Assembly (NCBI RefSeq): GCF_041725775.1 | Contig: NZ_JBEUEL010000011.1 | Coordinates: forward strand, 28,877-92,876 | Length of the DNA: 64,000 nucleotides | Reading direction: 5' to 3' | From: Pueribacillus sp041725775 | GTDB taxonomy: Bacteria > Bacillota > Bacilli > Bacillales > UBA6769 | Shown here: positions 1 to 8,895 of the stretch, one piece after another | Numbering within the stretch: position 1 is the first letter of the stretch | Layout of the letters: every line of letters begins with the position of its first letter | Made by a program: the position numbers and the translations under genes | Notes under the pieces: generated by a model | What the model was told of the DNA's origin: nothing | The model's database searches: none | Seen by the model: only the letters and a program-made list of their open reading frames with translations

Positions 1-1065
1 TACCGTGCAATGGTACTTCTCGTTGTAGCCTCACCGTGCGCACTAGTCGCGTCAATTATGCCCGCTACGTTATCGAGCATTGCAACAGCGGCTAAAAAAG
101 GGATTTTAGTAAAGGGTGGAAATTACTTCGAATCATTAGCCTCATTACGAGCAATAGCCTTTGACAAAACAGGTACATTAACAAAAGGAAAACACGAAGT
201 AACGGACGTATTTACTCGCGAAAATATAAATGAAGACTTTTTACTGCAAGTAGCGGCTTCGATTGAAAAACAGTCGACACATCCACTTGCTTTAGCGATT
301 GTTCGTTACAGTAAAGCAAAACAGATCCCATTGCTTCCTGTTACACAATTTACTGACTTTGCCGGTAAAGGAGTCGAAGCAATTATCAATGGGAAAAAGT
401 GGCGACTAGGTAAAAGAAATTTTGTTGCAAATGAAGATTCGTTCGGAGAAAACGAAGCAAATCAATTCGAAGCTGAAGGGAAATCAGTTATTTTTGTCGG
501 TGATAAAGAAGGAATTGCGGGACTTATTACCGTTAAAGACACAATTCGAGAAGAAGCAAATGAAGCGATAAACCAATTAAAAAAAGCAGGTATTCACACG
601 ATTATGATAACCGGTGATGGTGAAGGTGCTGCACAAGCGATTTCAAAGGAAGCAGGACTTGATCTTTATCTTGCTAATACACTACCTGAAGATAAGTTAA
701 TCGAAATTAATAAACTTAAAGAAAAGTACGATCACGTTGCAATGATTGGAGATGGAATTAATGATGCTCCTGCTCTCGCGACTGCTAACATTGGTATTGC
801 AATGGGTGGTGGCACGGACATTGCACTCGAAACCGCTGATGTCGTTCTAACGAAAAACAACTTATTGAGGATACCAGAAGCGATTATCATTTCGAAAAAG
901 ATGAATCGAATTATTAAACAAAACATCTTCTTCTCAATCACAGTTATTCTTGTACTGATCGCGTCCAACTTCATGCAAGTGATCGACCTTCCACTCGGTG
1001 TCATCGGCCATGAAGGCAGCACGTTGCTAGTCATTTTAAACGGTCTGCGAATGCTGTCTGAATAA
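1..1065 (+). CDS. pfeT: P1B-4-type heavy-metal efflux ATPase (C-terminal 354 residues; 5' end outside window)
   Basis: The reading frame is open from base 1, so the gene begins before the window. What is visible starts inside the transport helix with SPC (the P1B-4 metal-site motif), followed by the phosphorylation motif DKTGTLTKG (Asp about residue 55), the STHPLA nucleotide-binding HP motif, and the hinge GDGINDAPAL. It ends with two helices carrying HEGST, the second P1B-4 signature. Family members (B. subtilis PfeT, formerly ZosA/YkvW) export Fe(II) or related divalent metals using ATP. The metal-binding and actuator parts are missing here only because of the window edge. The metal specificity is inferred from SPC/HEGST, not shown. 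A strong terminator follows at once. Confidence 0.85.
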   Translation, partial: YRAMVLLVVASPCALVASIMPATLSSIATAAKKGILVKGGNYFESLASLRAIAFDKTGTLTKGKHEVTDVFTRENINEDFLLQVAASIEKQSTHPLALAIVRYSKAKQIPLLPVTQFTDFAGKGVEAIINGKKWRLGKRNFVANEDSFGENEANQFEAEGKSVIFVGDKEGIAGLITVKDTIREEANEAINQLKKAGIHTIMITGDGEGAAQAISKEAGLDLYLANTLPEDKLIEINKLKEKYDHVAMIGDGINDAPALATANIGIAMGGGTDIALETADVVLTKNNLLRIPEAIIISKKMNRIIKQNIFFSITVILVLIASNFMQVIDLPLGVIGHEGSTLLVILNGLRMLSE

Positions 1066-1070
1066 CTGCA

Positions 1071-1106
1071 AAAGAGACACAGGATCCGAATCCCGTGTCT
1101 CTTTTT
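1071..1106 (+). terminator. Rho-independent terminator of the P-type ATPase gene
   Basis: A ten-base stem AAAGAGACAC/GTGTCTCTTT with a 14-base loop is followed by a T-run. It starts six bases after the ATPase stop codon. Confidence 0.85.
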
Positions 1107-1140
1107 CACTTGTCTTTCACACTTTTTTTCTAAAAAAATA

Positions 1141-1836
1141 TTATGAAATTAAACCCATTCTCATCGCTTCTGCTATCGCTTGGGCACGATGTCTTGCACC
1201 CAACTTTTTCATCGCAGAACTAATATAATCACGAGCCGTAAACTCACTTATACCCATAATATCTGCCATTTCCTTCGTACTCCATCCATCTGAAAGTCGT
1301 TCCAACACTTCCACTTCACGCTTGCTAAGCCGTGCACCTTCTTCCGTAAAATACTCTGCTGCGATCACATTCACTCCTAAACGAAAATATTCCTCTATCG
1401 CGTAAATTGTTGACTCGCTTATCGGCTCGACTCCATTATAACCATCGATTAAAACACAACCTAATACAAGTGGTCCAAACCATAACGGTACAACGACCAA
1501 AGACGTCAGTTTATACTCTTGAATATATTGAATTGGGAAGTTCTCTTTCGTATCTTTCATCACAATGTATTCTGCTCGTTTATTTCGTATCGCTTCATAA
1601 ACAATTGGAATATCACGAATATCTTGTCGAATATGTTCCATTGAAAAAATATTTCCATCTGAATGTATTAAAATCAGTCCCTCACCTATAAAATTAATCG
1701 GAGAATACGAAAAAAGTGATAACCTTGAAAAAGGAAAAAAGCGAAAAAAACCTTGTAAACCTGTAATAATCTTATCCTCTTGCCTTTCTAACTTTGATAA
1801 CTTTTGAATAAAACGATCAACATTTGTGTCCAACAT
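1141..1836 (-). CDS. GAF-like sensor / LuxR-type HTH transcriptional regulator
   Basis: A 231-residue regulator. Residues about 20-160 form an alpha/beta domain with the look of a GAF sensor (VVPLWFGPLVLGCVLIDG near 137). Residues about 170-231 are a LuxR/GerE helix-turn-helix (LSKREVEVLERLSDG, then MADIMGISEFTARDYISSAMKKLGA). There is no receiver domain, so it probably senses a small ligand directly. The ATG at 1836 is preferred over an upstream TTG because GGAGGG lies seven bases before it. It is divergent from the R2lox gene with about 180 bp between, so control of the R2lox/dehydrogenase cluster is a fair inference but not shown. Confidence 0.75.
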   Translation of the reverse strand: MLDTNVDRFIQKLSKLERQEDKIITGLQGFFRFFPFSRLSLFSYSPINFIGEGLILIHSDGNIFSMEHIRQDIRDIPIVYEAIRNKRAEYIVMKDTKENFPIQYIQEYKLTSLVVVPLWFGPLVLGCVLIDGYNGVEPISESTIYAIEEYFRLGVNVIAAEYFTEEGARLSKREVEVLERLSDGWSTKEMADIMGISEFTARDYISSAMKKLGARHRAQAIAEAMRMGLIS

Positions 1837-2017
1837 ATTCAACCCTCCGAAGGAATCCCTACATTTTTAGGTATAGAACAGATGGAAAACTTGTATTAAC
1901 ATATAAATATGAATGTAAGCCCTTTCATTGGTGAGAAAATTCTAAAGGTTATAAATGATAAATTTATTATACCGTTTATTCTTTAAAAATTCAATCAATT
2001 ATAAGGAGGATATTAGT

Positions 2018-2932
2018 ATGTCAGAAGAACGTGTGATTATTACAACATCTGAAAGAGGAATTAACACAGACTCCCTTCCTTACCGTCTTTATCAGAAAGC
2101 GAAAAAATTAGGAATTTGGAACCCAGAGGACATTGACTTTAGCCGGGATAAGATTGACTGGGAAACAAAATTGACTGACGCTCAAAAAGAAGGTATTCTT
2201 CGCCTTATCTCTCAATTCCAAGCTGGTGAAGAAGCGGTTACACTTGATCTTCTCCCCCTCATTAACGTGATAGCAAAAGAAGGACGTCTGGAAGAAGAAA
2301 TGTTTTTAACAACATTTCTTTGGGAAGAAGCGAAACATACAGAGTTTTTTAGACTCGCATTAAATGCAATCGGTGAAACTGGTGATCTTTCACACCATCA
2401 TACAGGAACGTACAAATACGTATTTTACGAACTATTGCCTGAAACGATGGGTCGCTTGGAGCATGACAGTTCTCCAAAAGCTGTTGCTGAAGCCGCGATC
2501 GTCTACAACATGTTCGTAGAAGGAATTCTCGCGGAAACAGGCTACTACTCATTCTATCGTTCACTCGACGATCTTGGACTAATGCCTGGACTCATGGAAG
2601 GAATCAACCATTTAAAGCGTGATGAATCTCGCCATATCGGTTACGGTACGTACTTGTTACAACGAATCATTTCTGAAAATCCTGAGCTGTATGACCACAT
2701 TATGCAGAAAATGATGGAAATGGCAGTTCTTGCAAACAAAGTCGTTAGCGAAGGTACAGAAGCAGCATTAGAAAGAGTCGGTGAAGAAGAACTAGACACT
2801 GATCCGGAAGAAACGAAGCGTTTTGCAGAAACTCAATTTAAAGCGAGAATGGCAGTTCTTCAAAGAGCTAAAGGCAAACACGTTGATGAAATTTATAAAA
2901 CAAAAGCAGAAGAAGTCGGTGTTGTTGACTAA
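2018..2932 (+). CDS. R2-like ligand-binding oxidase (R2lox)
   Basis: A 304-residue ferritin-like protein of the R2lox family, which holds a heterodinuclear Mn/Fe site and makes a Tyr-Val ether cross-link; its natural substrate is unknown. Metal ligands can be read off: E71 (GEEAV), E104 and H107 (EEAKH), E168 (FVEG), E203 and H206 (DESRH). The cross-link pair is V74 and Y163 (VYNMFVE), spaced as in the Geobacillus kaustophilus protein. These residues, and the lack of an NrdE partner nearby, separate it from class Ib ribonucleotide reductase NrdF. Start is the ATG behind AAGGAGG; an in-frame start 63 bases upstream has no ribosome site. A terminator follows, so it may be transcribed separately from the dehydrogenases downstream. 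Confidence 0.88.
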   Translation: MSEERVIITTSERGINTDSLPYRLYQKAKKLGIWNPEDIDFSRDKIDWETKLTDAQKEGILRLISQFQAGEEAVTLDLLPLINVIAKEGRLEEEMFLTTFLWEEAKHTEFFRLALNAIGETGDLSHHHTGTYKYVFYELLPETMGRLEHDSSPKAVAEAAIVYNMFVEGILAETGYYSFYRSLDDLGLMPGLMEGINHLKRDESRHIGYGTYLLQRIISENPELYDHIMQKMMEMAVLANKVVSEGTEAALERVGEEELDTDPEETKRFAETQFKARMAVLQRAKGKHVDEIYKTKAEEVGVVD

Positions 2933-2943
2933 TTTTCAATAAT

Positions 2944-2984
2944 AAAAGCCGCAAAATGATCCAGACACCATTGCGGCTTTTTAA
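2944..2984 (+). terminator. Terminator after R2lox
   Basis: Stem AAAAGCCGCAA / TTGCGGCTTTT with a 17-base loop, ending in a T-rich stretch. Confidence 0.85.
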
Positions 2985-3113
2985 CTTCTATAAACACATA
3001 AATTCAACTACTTTTAGACCACGTCCTGTAATCATGCAAGCTAACTAACAATTAATTCTATCTGGCTTCAAAATTTTTGAACAACATTAACAATATTTTT
3101 AGGAGGGATACTG

Positions 3114-4637
3114 TTGTCTACTCAAGTTGGTGTACAAACATACGATCTTTTTATAAACGGCGAATGGGTTCCGTCATCAAGCGGTGAAACATTTGATGTC
3201 ATTAACCCTTCAAACGGTACAGTCGTTGCAAAGGTAGCGAAAGGTTCGAAAGAAGATGTCGATAAAGCCGTCGAAGCTGCACATGCTGCATTTGAAAATG
3301 CAGAATGGCGAGAAATGTCGCCAAATGATCGTGCTGACATTTTATTTGCAATAGGGAATAACATCGCAAAACACGGTCAAGAACTCGTTCTACTAGAAGC
3401 GTTAACTTCTGGTGGCACACTCCGTCGCGTTGGCGGAAATGACATTTTAATGATGGTTGATCTATTCCAACAAATGGCGAAATTTGTGAAGGAATATCCG
3501 TTTTCAGAAACACTGCCAGAGCCAATGTTTCCCGGACCAGCGCATAACTTCGTATGGCGTGAGCCGCTCGGAGTCTGTGCTGCAATTACGCCGTGGAACA
3601 TGCCGATGCTTATCGCAACTTGGAAAATTGCACCTGCACTTGCAACTGGCAATACGATCGTCATTAAACCTGCAAGTAACACGCCCGTGTCAACGTTAAA
3701 GCTAGCAGAAATCATCTCCGAAGTTGTGCCACCGGGTGTGATTAATGTCGTTCCTGGTCCTGGCGGTGAAGTCGGAGAGTCACTCGTGACACACCCAAAA
3801 GTTGAAAAAGTAGGCTTTACAGGTTCAACAGAAGTTGGACGTCGCATCATGATGTTAGCATCTAGCACAGTTAAAAATGTAACACTTGAACTCGGAGGCA
3901 AGTCACCAAACATTATTTTAGAAGATGCTGATTTAGATCTTGCCATTCCAGGAAGTCTTTTCGGTGTATTTTTACACGCTGGTCAATTGTGTGAATCAGG
4001 AACAAGATTGTTCGTTCCGAATTCAATTTACGATGACGTAATCGATCGACTCGTTGCATTAACTAAAACTTTAAAAGTCGGACATCAACTCGATATGAAC
4101 ACATCTGTCGGTCCAGTGATATCACAAGCTCAAAAAGATACGATCCTTTCTTACATTGAAACTGGTAAAGCCGAAGGTGCGCGTCTCGTTTGCGGTGGGA
4201 AAGAAGCCGAGGTGAAAGGTGGCGAAAATGGTTTTTTCATTGAGCCGACGATCTTTGCGGATGTTACAAACGACATGAAAATTGCACAAGAAGAAATTTT
4301 CGGACCAGTACTTTCCGTCATTCGTTATGACACGGTTGATGAAGCGATCGAAATGGCAAACGATACGATTTACGGTCTAGCGAGCGGTGTTTGGACGCGT
4401 GATGTCAACAAAGCCTATGAGATTGCTCGAAAAATTAAAGCGGGTGTCGTCTGGATCAATGACTGGCATATGCTCCGTAATGATGCACCGTTCGGCGGTT
4501 ACAAACAAAGTGGAATTGGTCGCGAAATGGGCAAATATTCACTTGATGCCTATACGCAATTAAAGCACGTTCATACTTCAATGGTACATGAACCTGAAAA
4601 ACGTCGTGCATTCGGCATCTTATTTCCAGAAGGATAA
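3114..4637 (+). CDS. NAD(P)-dependent aldehyde dehydrogenase
   Basis: A 507-residue ALDH superfamily enzyme that oxidises an aldehyde to the acid. Visible sites: the proline/Trp-Asn cofactor region ITPWNMP (159-164), GFTGSTEVG (234-242), general base E259 in LELGGK, nucleophile C293 in GQLCESG, and EEIFGPV further on. Start is a TTG eight bases behind AGGAGGG. Only two bases separate it from the DUF779 gene, a pairing that recurs in many bacteria with alcohol- or acetaldehyde-oxidising ALDHs of the ExaC type. The substrate is likely a short aldehyde produced by the alcohol dehydrogenase downstream, which is an inference from context. Confidence 0.88.
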   Translation: MSTQVGVQTYDLFINGEWVPSSSGETFDVINPSNGTVVAKVAKGSKEDVDKAVEAAHAAFENAEWREMSPNDRADILFAIGNNIAKHGQELVLLEALTSGGTLRRVGGNDILMMVDLFQQMAKFVKEYPFSETLPEPMFPGPAHNFVWREPLGVCAAITPWNMPMLIATWKIAPALATGNTIVIKPASNTPVSTLKLAEIISEVVPPGVINVVPGPGGEVGESLVTHPKVEKVGFTGSTEVGRRIMMLASSTVKNVTLELGGKSPNIILEDADLDLAIPGSLFGVFLHAGQLCESGTRLFVPNSIYDDVIDRLVALTKTLKVGHQLDMNTSVGPVISQAQKDTILSYIETGKAEGARLVCGGKEAEVKGGENGFFIEPTIFADVTNDMKIAQEEIFGPVLSVIRYDTVDEAIEMANDTIYGLASGVWTRDVNKAYEIARKIKAGVVWINDWHMLRNDAPFGGYKQSGIGREMGKYSLDAYTQLKHVHTSMVHEPEKRRAFGILFPEG

Positions 4638-4639
4638 AG

Positions 4640-4978
4640 ATGAAACGACTTAACGTTTCACTAAGTAAAAAGGCAACGGCTTTTCTTGATGCTATTCAAG
4701 CTAAGATTGAAGATGATTTCGTTATGTTTATCGGTAGTGGTTGCTGCGATGGTCCAGTTCCTCAACTGTTTAAAAAATCAGAAACGATCATCCCTACACA
4801 GCATGAAATCATCTATACAGACAATCGACTAACAGTTTATTTTATTTTTCCAATGAAGTTTGTACCTACATTTCACTATACGATTGACTTAAAGACAAAT
4901 GTGATAAATGACAGCCTTTCAATCGAAAGTCGATACGACTGTCAGTTCGTATTACGTACTGAACACGAAAAATGCTAA
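4640..4978 (+). CDS. DUF779 family protein, partner of the aldehyde dehydrogenase
   Basis: A 112-residue protein with the DUF779 core: IEDDFVMFIGSGCCDGP near residues 22-38, then a beta-rich half. The adjacent Cys pair in GSGCCDG is the family hallmark. Its role is unknown, but it is usually encoded beside an ALDH, as here (two-base gap, clearly co-translated). No separate ribosome site is needed at this spacing. Confidence 0.8.
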   Translation: MKRLNVSLSKKATAFLDAIQAKIEDDFVMFIGSGCCDGPVPQLFKKSETIIPTQHEIIYTDNRLTVYFIFPMKFVPTFHYTIDLKTNVINDSLSIESRYDCQFVLRTEHEKC

Positions 4979-5066
4979 CGCGTTATTTCTTTAAGAAAGA
5001 AGTCAAAAGCAAGAGAACAAATTAATATGCTTGTTATCCAAAAAAAATTGTGTCGAGGTGAATATA

Positions 5067-6284
5067 ATGTCAACAACGTACTCCAACTTTGCGGCAACAA
5101 CCGCAATACATAGCGGTGCACAAACGAGAGCAATGATTCCAGACCTTTTTCGTGGACTAGGTTCAAAGCGCGTCGTTCTTTTTAGTGACAAAGGATTAGA
5201 ACAAGCAGGAGTCATTGAAAGAGTCGCAGAAATTTTTAAACAAACCCCACACGGAATTGGTCCAGAGCTAGTTGGAATTTTTACAGATATTGATCAAGAT
5301 GCTAGCAGTGACTCAGTGAACAGAGCCACCCAATATGCTAGAGAAATGGCAGCTGATGGCCTACTTGCTCTTGGAGGGGGTAGTGTTATTGATGCGGTAA
5401 AAGGGGTTAAATTCTCACTTCATTATGGGGTGACAGATATTAAAGATATGATGCCAGGCGGAATTAACTACTTTCGATGGCCAGAAGCGCAAATGATCCC
5501 AATTCCACATATTACAGTACCGACAACAGCTGGAACAGGTTCTGAAGTATCTCCGATTGCAGTTATTTATAATGAAGAAGCGAAATTAAAAACGAATATT
5601 ATTCATCCGTTTATTGCTTCAAATATGGCCGTTCTTGATCCAGATTTAACGGTTGGGCTACCACCGTTTATTACAGCGTTTACAGGCTTTGATGCATTAA
5701 CTCATGCCATTGAAGCGTTATTTTCGCCAAAAGCTACACCGTTTACTGATGCATATGCACTACAAACGATTCGCATGATTCCGAAAGCATTACCTGAAGC
5801 TGTCAAAAATGGTGACAACTTAAATGCCCGCATGGAAATGTTGCAAGCGAGTACGATGGGCATTACTGCTTTTAGCTTCTCACTAAGTGCAATCCCAGTT
5901 CATAACTTAGCACATGCATATGGTGCATTGTTCCGGATTCCCCACGGGTTGGCAAATGCTGTTTTCTTGCCACATGTGATAGAATCATTACCTGAGTTAT
6001 ACTTGCCAAGAATTGCTCTACTTTCAGAAGCGTTAGGTTTAGGAGTTAACAACCAATCACGCGAAGACATGCTCGCTGCAGTTGTTGAGAACATTCGAAA
6101 TTTACAACAAGAATGTGGCTTGCCTAGTGATTTTGCTGATTACGACATCCCTCCAAAGTCGCGACAAATGATTGTGCAAGCAGTTGAATCTGACCCTGCG
6201 GGCATTAACTTTCCAATTCCATCGCACGTTATCGCATCAATTGGAAAGAAAGTTCGCGGTGAACAAGCAAAACAAACGACATAG
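5067..6284 (+). CDS. Iron-containing (group III) alcohol dehydrogenase
   Basis: A 405-residue Fe-ADH family enzyme, interconverting an alcohol and an aldehyde with NAD(P). The cofactor motif GGGSVID is at residues 103-109 and PTTAGTGSE at 152-160. Metal ligands fit D209, H213 (DALTHAIE), H279 and H293 (IPHG), with the usual 14-residue spacing of the last two. Start is the ATG preceded by GAGGTG; an ATG 36 bases upstream lacks a ribosome site. With R2lox, ALDH and DUF779 it would give an alcohol-to-acid route. Relatives include methanol, butanol and 1,3-propanediol dehydrogenases; sequence alone does not choose between them. Confidence 0.88.
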   Translation: MSTTYSNFAATTAIHSGAQTRAMIPDLFRGLGSKRVVLFSDKGLEQAGVIERVAEIFKQTPHGIGPELVGIFTDIDQDASSDSVNRATQYAREMAADGLLALGGGSVIDAVKGVKFSLHYGVTDIKDMMPGGINYFRWPEAQMIPIPHITVPTTAGTGSEVSPIAVIYNEEAKLKTNIIHPFIASNMAVLDPDLTVGLPPFITAFTGFDALTHAIEALFSPKATPFTDAYALQTIRMIPKALPEAVKNGDNLNARMEMLQASTMGITAFSFSLSAIPVHNLAHAYGALFRIPHGLANAVFLPHVIESLPELYLPRIALLSEALGLGVNNQSREDMLAAVVENIRNLQQECGLPSDFADYDIPPKSRQMIVQAVESDPAGINFPIPSHVIASIGKKVRGEQAKQTT

Positions 6285-6331
6285 TCCCAAAAAAGTCAGA
6301 GGTTAGAGGTCAAAACTTAGAGAAAAGATTT

Positions 6332-6362
6332 AGCACTTGGCAGAACGCCAAGTGCTTTTAAT
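6332..6362. terminator. Bidirectional terminator between the alcohol dehydrogenase and yfkH
   Basis: A ten-base perfect stem AGCACTTGGC/GCCAAGTGCT with a five-base loop; a T-run follows on the plus strand and an A-run precedes. It serves converging genes. Confidence 0.8.
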
Positions 6363-7176
6363 TTTTTTTATCGATGACTACGTTTAGGATCCCACCTAAT
6401 AAAATGATAAATGCTGAAACATAAAACCAGAGCATAAGAACGATGACGCCACCTAAACTCCCATACGTTGCAGAATAATTTCCAAAGTTTGAAACATAAA
6501 ATGAAAATCCATATGAAGCGATTAACCATCCTGCAGTTGCAGCAAACCCTCCAGCCATCACTTCTCGGAACTTCAAGCGTTTGTTCGGACCGATATAATA
6601 AAGAAATGTAATCACTAAAGAAATAATTGCAAAACTTAAAAGCCATCGAATCGCTTCCCACACGACTAGAAACCGATCCGTTAAGCCTAAGTGAATAAAA
6701 ATAAATTCACCAATTACTTTACCGAAAACAGGCAATACGAGTGCGACAATGATAACGACAAGCATACCAACTGTTAATAAAATGGCTAAAAACCGTGAAA
6801 CTATAAATGGTCGTGTTTCTTCAATTTCATAAGCATGATTAAGTGCTCGTATGATCCCATTAATAGCGTTCGAAGCTGTCCATATTGCTGCGATAATCCC
6901 AAATGATAAGAGACCACTTTTTTTCGAACCGAAAATGGCTGCTAAATTTTCATCTACAATTTCCATCCCTTGCTCAGGAAAAAAATGTCTAATAAGTTCA
7001 ATAAACTCTTGTCCCGTAAACCCTATGATCGGCAACAACGATACAACAAAAATTAAAAAAGGAAAGAGCGACAGTAAAAAATAAAATGCTAACTGTGCAG
7101 CTAATTCTGTCGCCCTTACATATCGTATACGTTCAACCATTGCTTTAATAAATTGGGTTGTCTCCTCCATTGCCAC
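6358..7176 (-). CDS. yfkH: YihY/BrkB family inner-membrane protein (YfkH-like)
   Basis: A 272-residue membrane protein with six predicted helices and the family core near the N-terminus (ELAAQLAFYFLLSLFPFLIFVVS about 20-42) and YGSLGGVIVLMLWFY near residue 241. The family was once misnamed RNase BN; its transport role is unsettled. Start is GTG at 7176, seven to eight bases behind GAGGTGAT. It lies 17 bases after the YtxH-domain gene and, with the tyrosine phosphatase gene upstream, matches the yfkJ-yfkI-yfkH order of B. subtilis. Confidence 0.8.
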   Translation of the reverse strand: MAMEETTQFIKAMVERIRYVRATELAAQLAFYFLLSLFPFLIFVVSLLPIIGFTGQEFIELIRHFFPEQGMEIVDENLAAIFGSKKSGLLSFGIIAAIWTASNAINGIIRALNHAYEIEETRPFIVSRFLAILLTVGMLVVIIVALVLPVFGKVIGEFIFIHLGLTDRFLVVWEAIRWLLSFAIISLVITFLYYIGPNKRLKFREVMAGGFAATAGWLIASYGFSFYVSNFGNYSATYGSLGGVIVLMLWFYVSAFIILLGGILNVVIDKKN

Positions 7177-7193
7177 AGTGAGATCACCTCAGT

Positions 7194-7604
7194 TTAATGC
7201 AGCTTTTGCAATTCGTCTCGCTTTCGTTCGTCTTGACTAATTCCTGAGTTTGAATTTACATGAACGAGACTGCTTCCTACCTCTTTCATCTCTTCCCCTG
7301 CTTCTTTTGCTGTTTGAATTATTTTTGTTGATGTTTCTCTCACATCCTCAATTTGTTCAAGCATATCTTGTAGCTGATTTGAAACTTCTTTAAAACTTCT
7401 TGTTGCTTGGTCAAGTCCACTTTTCACATTATTCATAAACGCTTGCGGATCTTGTCTAACTCCGTCTACCCAGTATTTAAATCGTTTCGTTTTCTTAGCC
7501 ACATTTTTCCGAACGTTTTTATCAAACATCATGACGGAAATGCCTGTAATCATTCCAACAAATGCCCCTGTTAACAGTTTTCGGTTAAAGTGATTCCCTT
7601 TCAT
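7194..7604 (-). CDS. YtxH-domain protein
   Basis: A 136-residue protein: an N-terminal glycine-rich helix (LLTGAFVGMITGISVMMF) followed by basic residues and a long amphipathic coiled region (about 55-115). This is the arrangement of YtxH-type general stress proteins. It has a strong AGGAGG site eleven bases from the ATG. It occupies the position of yfkI between yfkJ and yfkH, but I cannot say it is orthologous. Confidence 0.7.
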   Translation of the reverse strand: MKGNHFNRKLLTGAFVGMITGISVMMFDKNVRKNVAKKTKRFKYWVDGVRQDPQAFMNNVKSGLDQATRSFKEVSNQLQDMLEQIEDVRETSTKIIQTAKEAGEEMKEVGSSLVHVNSNSGISQDERKRDELQKLH

Positions 7605-7777
7605 CTAAAATAAACCTCCTACGATATAACTTCGGTTTTTTTTACTTTACCCAGACAAAAAAGTTATAAACGAAACTGCGTCTAAACATTGTCAAATGCT
7701 TTTTCATATATACGGCACCTAAATGTAGGCATTTGAATACATTAATGGTGAATGAACAAGGAGGTTGAAATATAACT

Positions 7778-8134
7778 ATGCCATATGTGGATAATTATTC
7801 CCACCCGTCTCATATACCGCATGTGTCAAAAGAACATTGTCGTCGTTACATCGATTATGCAGTTGAAATCAAGATGAGAGATGGGCGCTTATATCAAGCA
7901 ATCCTAATCGACGTTGACGATCATAACGTCACAATTTTAACTTATGAATCAACTCAAAGTAGCCAGATGGTAAGGAATGAAAATGATGAACGATTTTTTG
8001 GACCACGCTTTTACCCAGGCTTTCGATTTCGCAGATTATTGCTCCCGTTAGCGGGGATCGTTGCATTAAGCACACTCCCGTACTTTACTGGGCCGTTTTA
8101 TCCTTATCCATACTATCCTTACCCATATTTTTAA
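7778..8134 (+). CDS. Small protein with Sm-like strand region and Pro/Tyr-rich tail; possible spore-surface protein
   Basis: 118 residues, not recognised with certainty. The middle (about 28-52: VEIKMRDGRLYQ then LIDVDDHNVTIL) has the pattern of an Sm-like beta barrel. A hydrophobic stretch (about 88-105) is followed by a tail of Tyr, Pro and Phe repeats (FYPYPYYPYPYF). Such tails are common in Bacillus spore-coat proteins, which is the only basis for the suggestion. The gene is inserted on the opposite strand between yfkJ and the YtxH gene. It has GGAGG before its ATG and its own terminator. Confidence 0.6.
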   Translation: MPYVDNYSHPSHIPHVSKEHCRRYIDYAVEIKMRDGRLYQAILIDVDDHNVTILTYESTQSSQMVRNENDERFFGPRFYPGFRFRRLLLPLAGIVALSTLPYFTGPFYPYPYYPYPYF

Positions 8135-8168
8135 CCTCTGTAATTAAGGACAGAGGTTTTTCTTTTTG
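8133..8168 (+). terminator. Terminator of the Pro/Tyr-rich protein gene
   Basis: Nine-base stem AACCTCTGT/ACAGAGGTT followed by TTTCTTTTT; the stem overlaps the stop codon. Confidence 0.85.
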
Positions 8169-8298
8169 CGCACACACGGTACGATTAAGAAAACAATCGG
8201 GTAGGGATTAGTATATAACGACATGAAGTACCTTCATTGATTCACTTGAAATATTACGTGCTGTACCAATCTAAATTTCTGTATAATTTTTATCCGCG

Positions 8299-8769
8299 CT
8301 ATAAGTTTGCTTCTTGTTTAATTCTTTTAAGCAAAGCCTTGCATCCTCGTATAATTAGATCATATACTTCATCGAAGTCACCGGTAAAATACGGATCAGG
8401 CACATCTTCAAACGGTGCGTCTTCAACTAAATCGAGAAAACGTGTAACAAGTGATCCCTCTTTTGGTTGAATAACTTTTTGCAAATCGTGTAAATTTTGA
8501 CTATCCATCGCAAGAATATAATCAAAAATTTCTCCGTCTTCACGAGCAATTTGTCGAGCCTTCATCCCTTCAGTCGGTATGCTTTTTTGCTTTAATAGTG
8601 TGACCGTTCCTTTATGCGGCGGATTACCAATGTGCCAATTGCCAGTCCCAGCAGAATCAACAGAAATTTTATTTTGCAGCCCTTCTCGACGAATTAAATC
8701 TCTAAATACAGCCTCCGCCATTGGTGAACGGCAAATATTTCCTAAACAAACAAACAATACCCGAATCAT
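8299..8769 (-). CDS. yfkJ: Low-molecular-weight protein-tyrosine phosphatase (YfkJ-like)
   Basis: 156 residues. The signature CLGNICRS (C8 nucleophile, R14) is at the N-terminus and the general acid sits in DPYF near residue 120. These enzymes dephosphorylate tyrosine (and some arginine) on proteins in the cytosol. The next genes downstream on this strand are the YtxH protein and yfkH, the B. subtilis neighbourhood. GGAGG precedes the ATG. Confidence 0.88.
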   Translation of the reverse strand: MIRVLFVCLGNICRSPMAEAVFRDLIRREGLQNKISVDSAGTGNWHIGNPPHKGTVTLLKQKSIPTEGMKARQIAREDGEIFDYILAMDSQNLHDLQKVIQPKEGSLVTRFLDLVEDAPFEDVPDPYFTGDFDEVYDLIIRGCKALLKRIKQEANL

Positions 8770-8895
8770 GATTTACCTCCATCATTGTTGTACTGAATCT
8801 AGTTTAACATAACTCGAATGAAGTCTCTCTTTCCTTACTTGGATAAATAGCAATCTTCCAAAATTTTTCCGTTTCATTCTTAAAGATGATATAAG

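Noticed and set aside
2018..2932. Class Ib ribonucleotide reductase beta subunit (NrdF)
   Set aside because: The VYNMFVE and GEEAV spacing fits R2lox, and no nrdE/nrdI genes are near.
6290..6325. Short GTCAGAGGT-type repeats here and near 13054
   Set aside because: Only about 12 bases are shared; not enough to call a repeat family from this window.
8237..8470. Plus-strand frame of 77 codons overlapping yfkJ
   Set aside because: Antisense to a well-supported phosphatase gene; composition is not coding-like.
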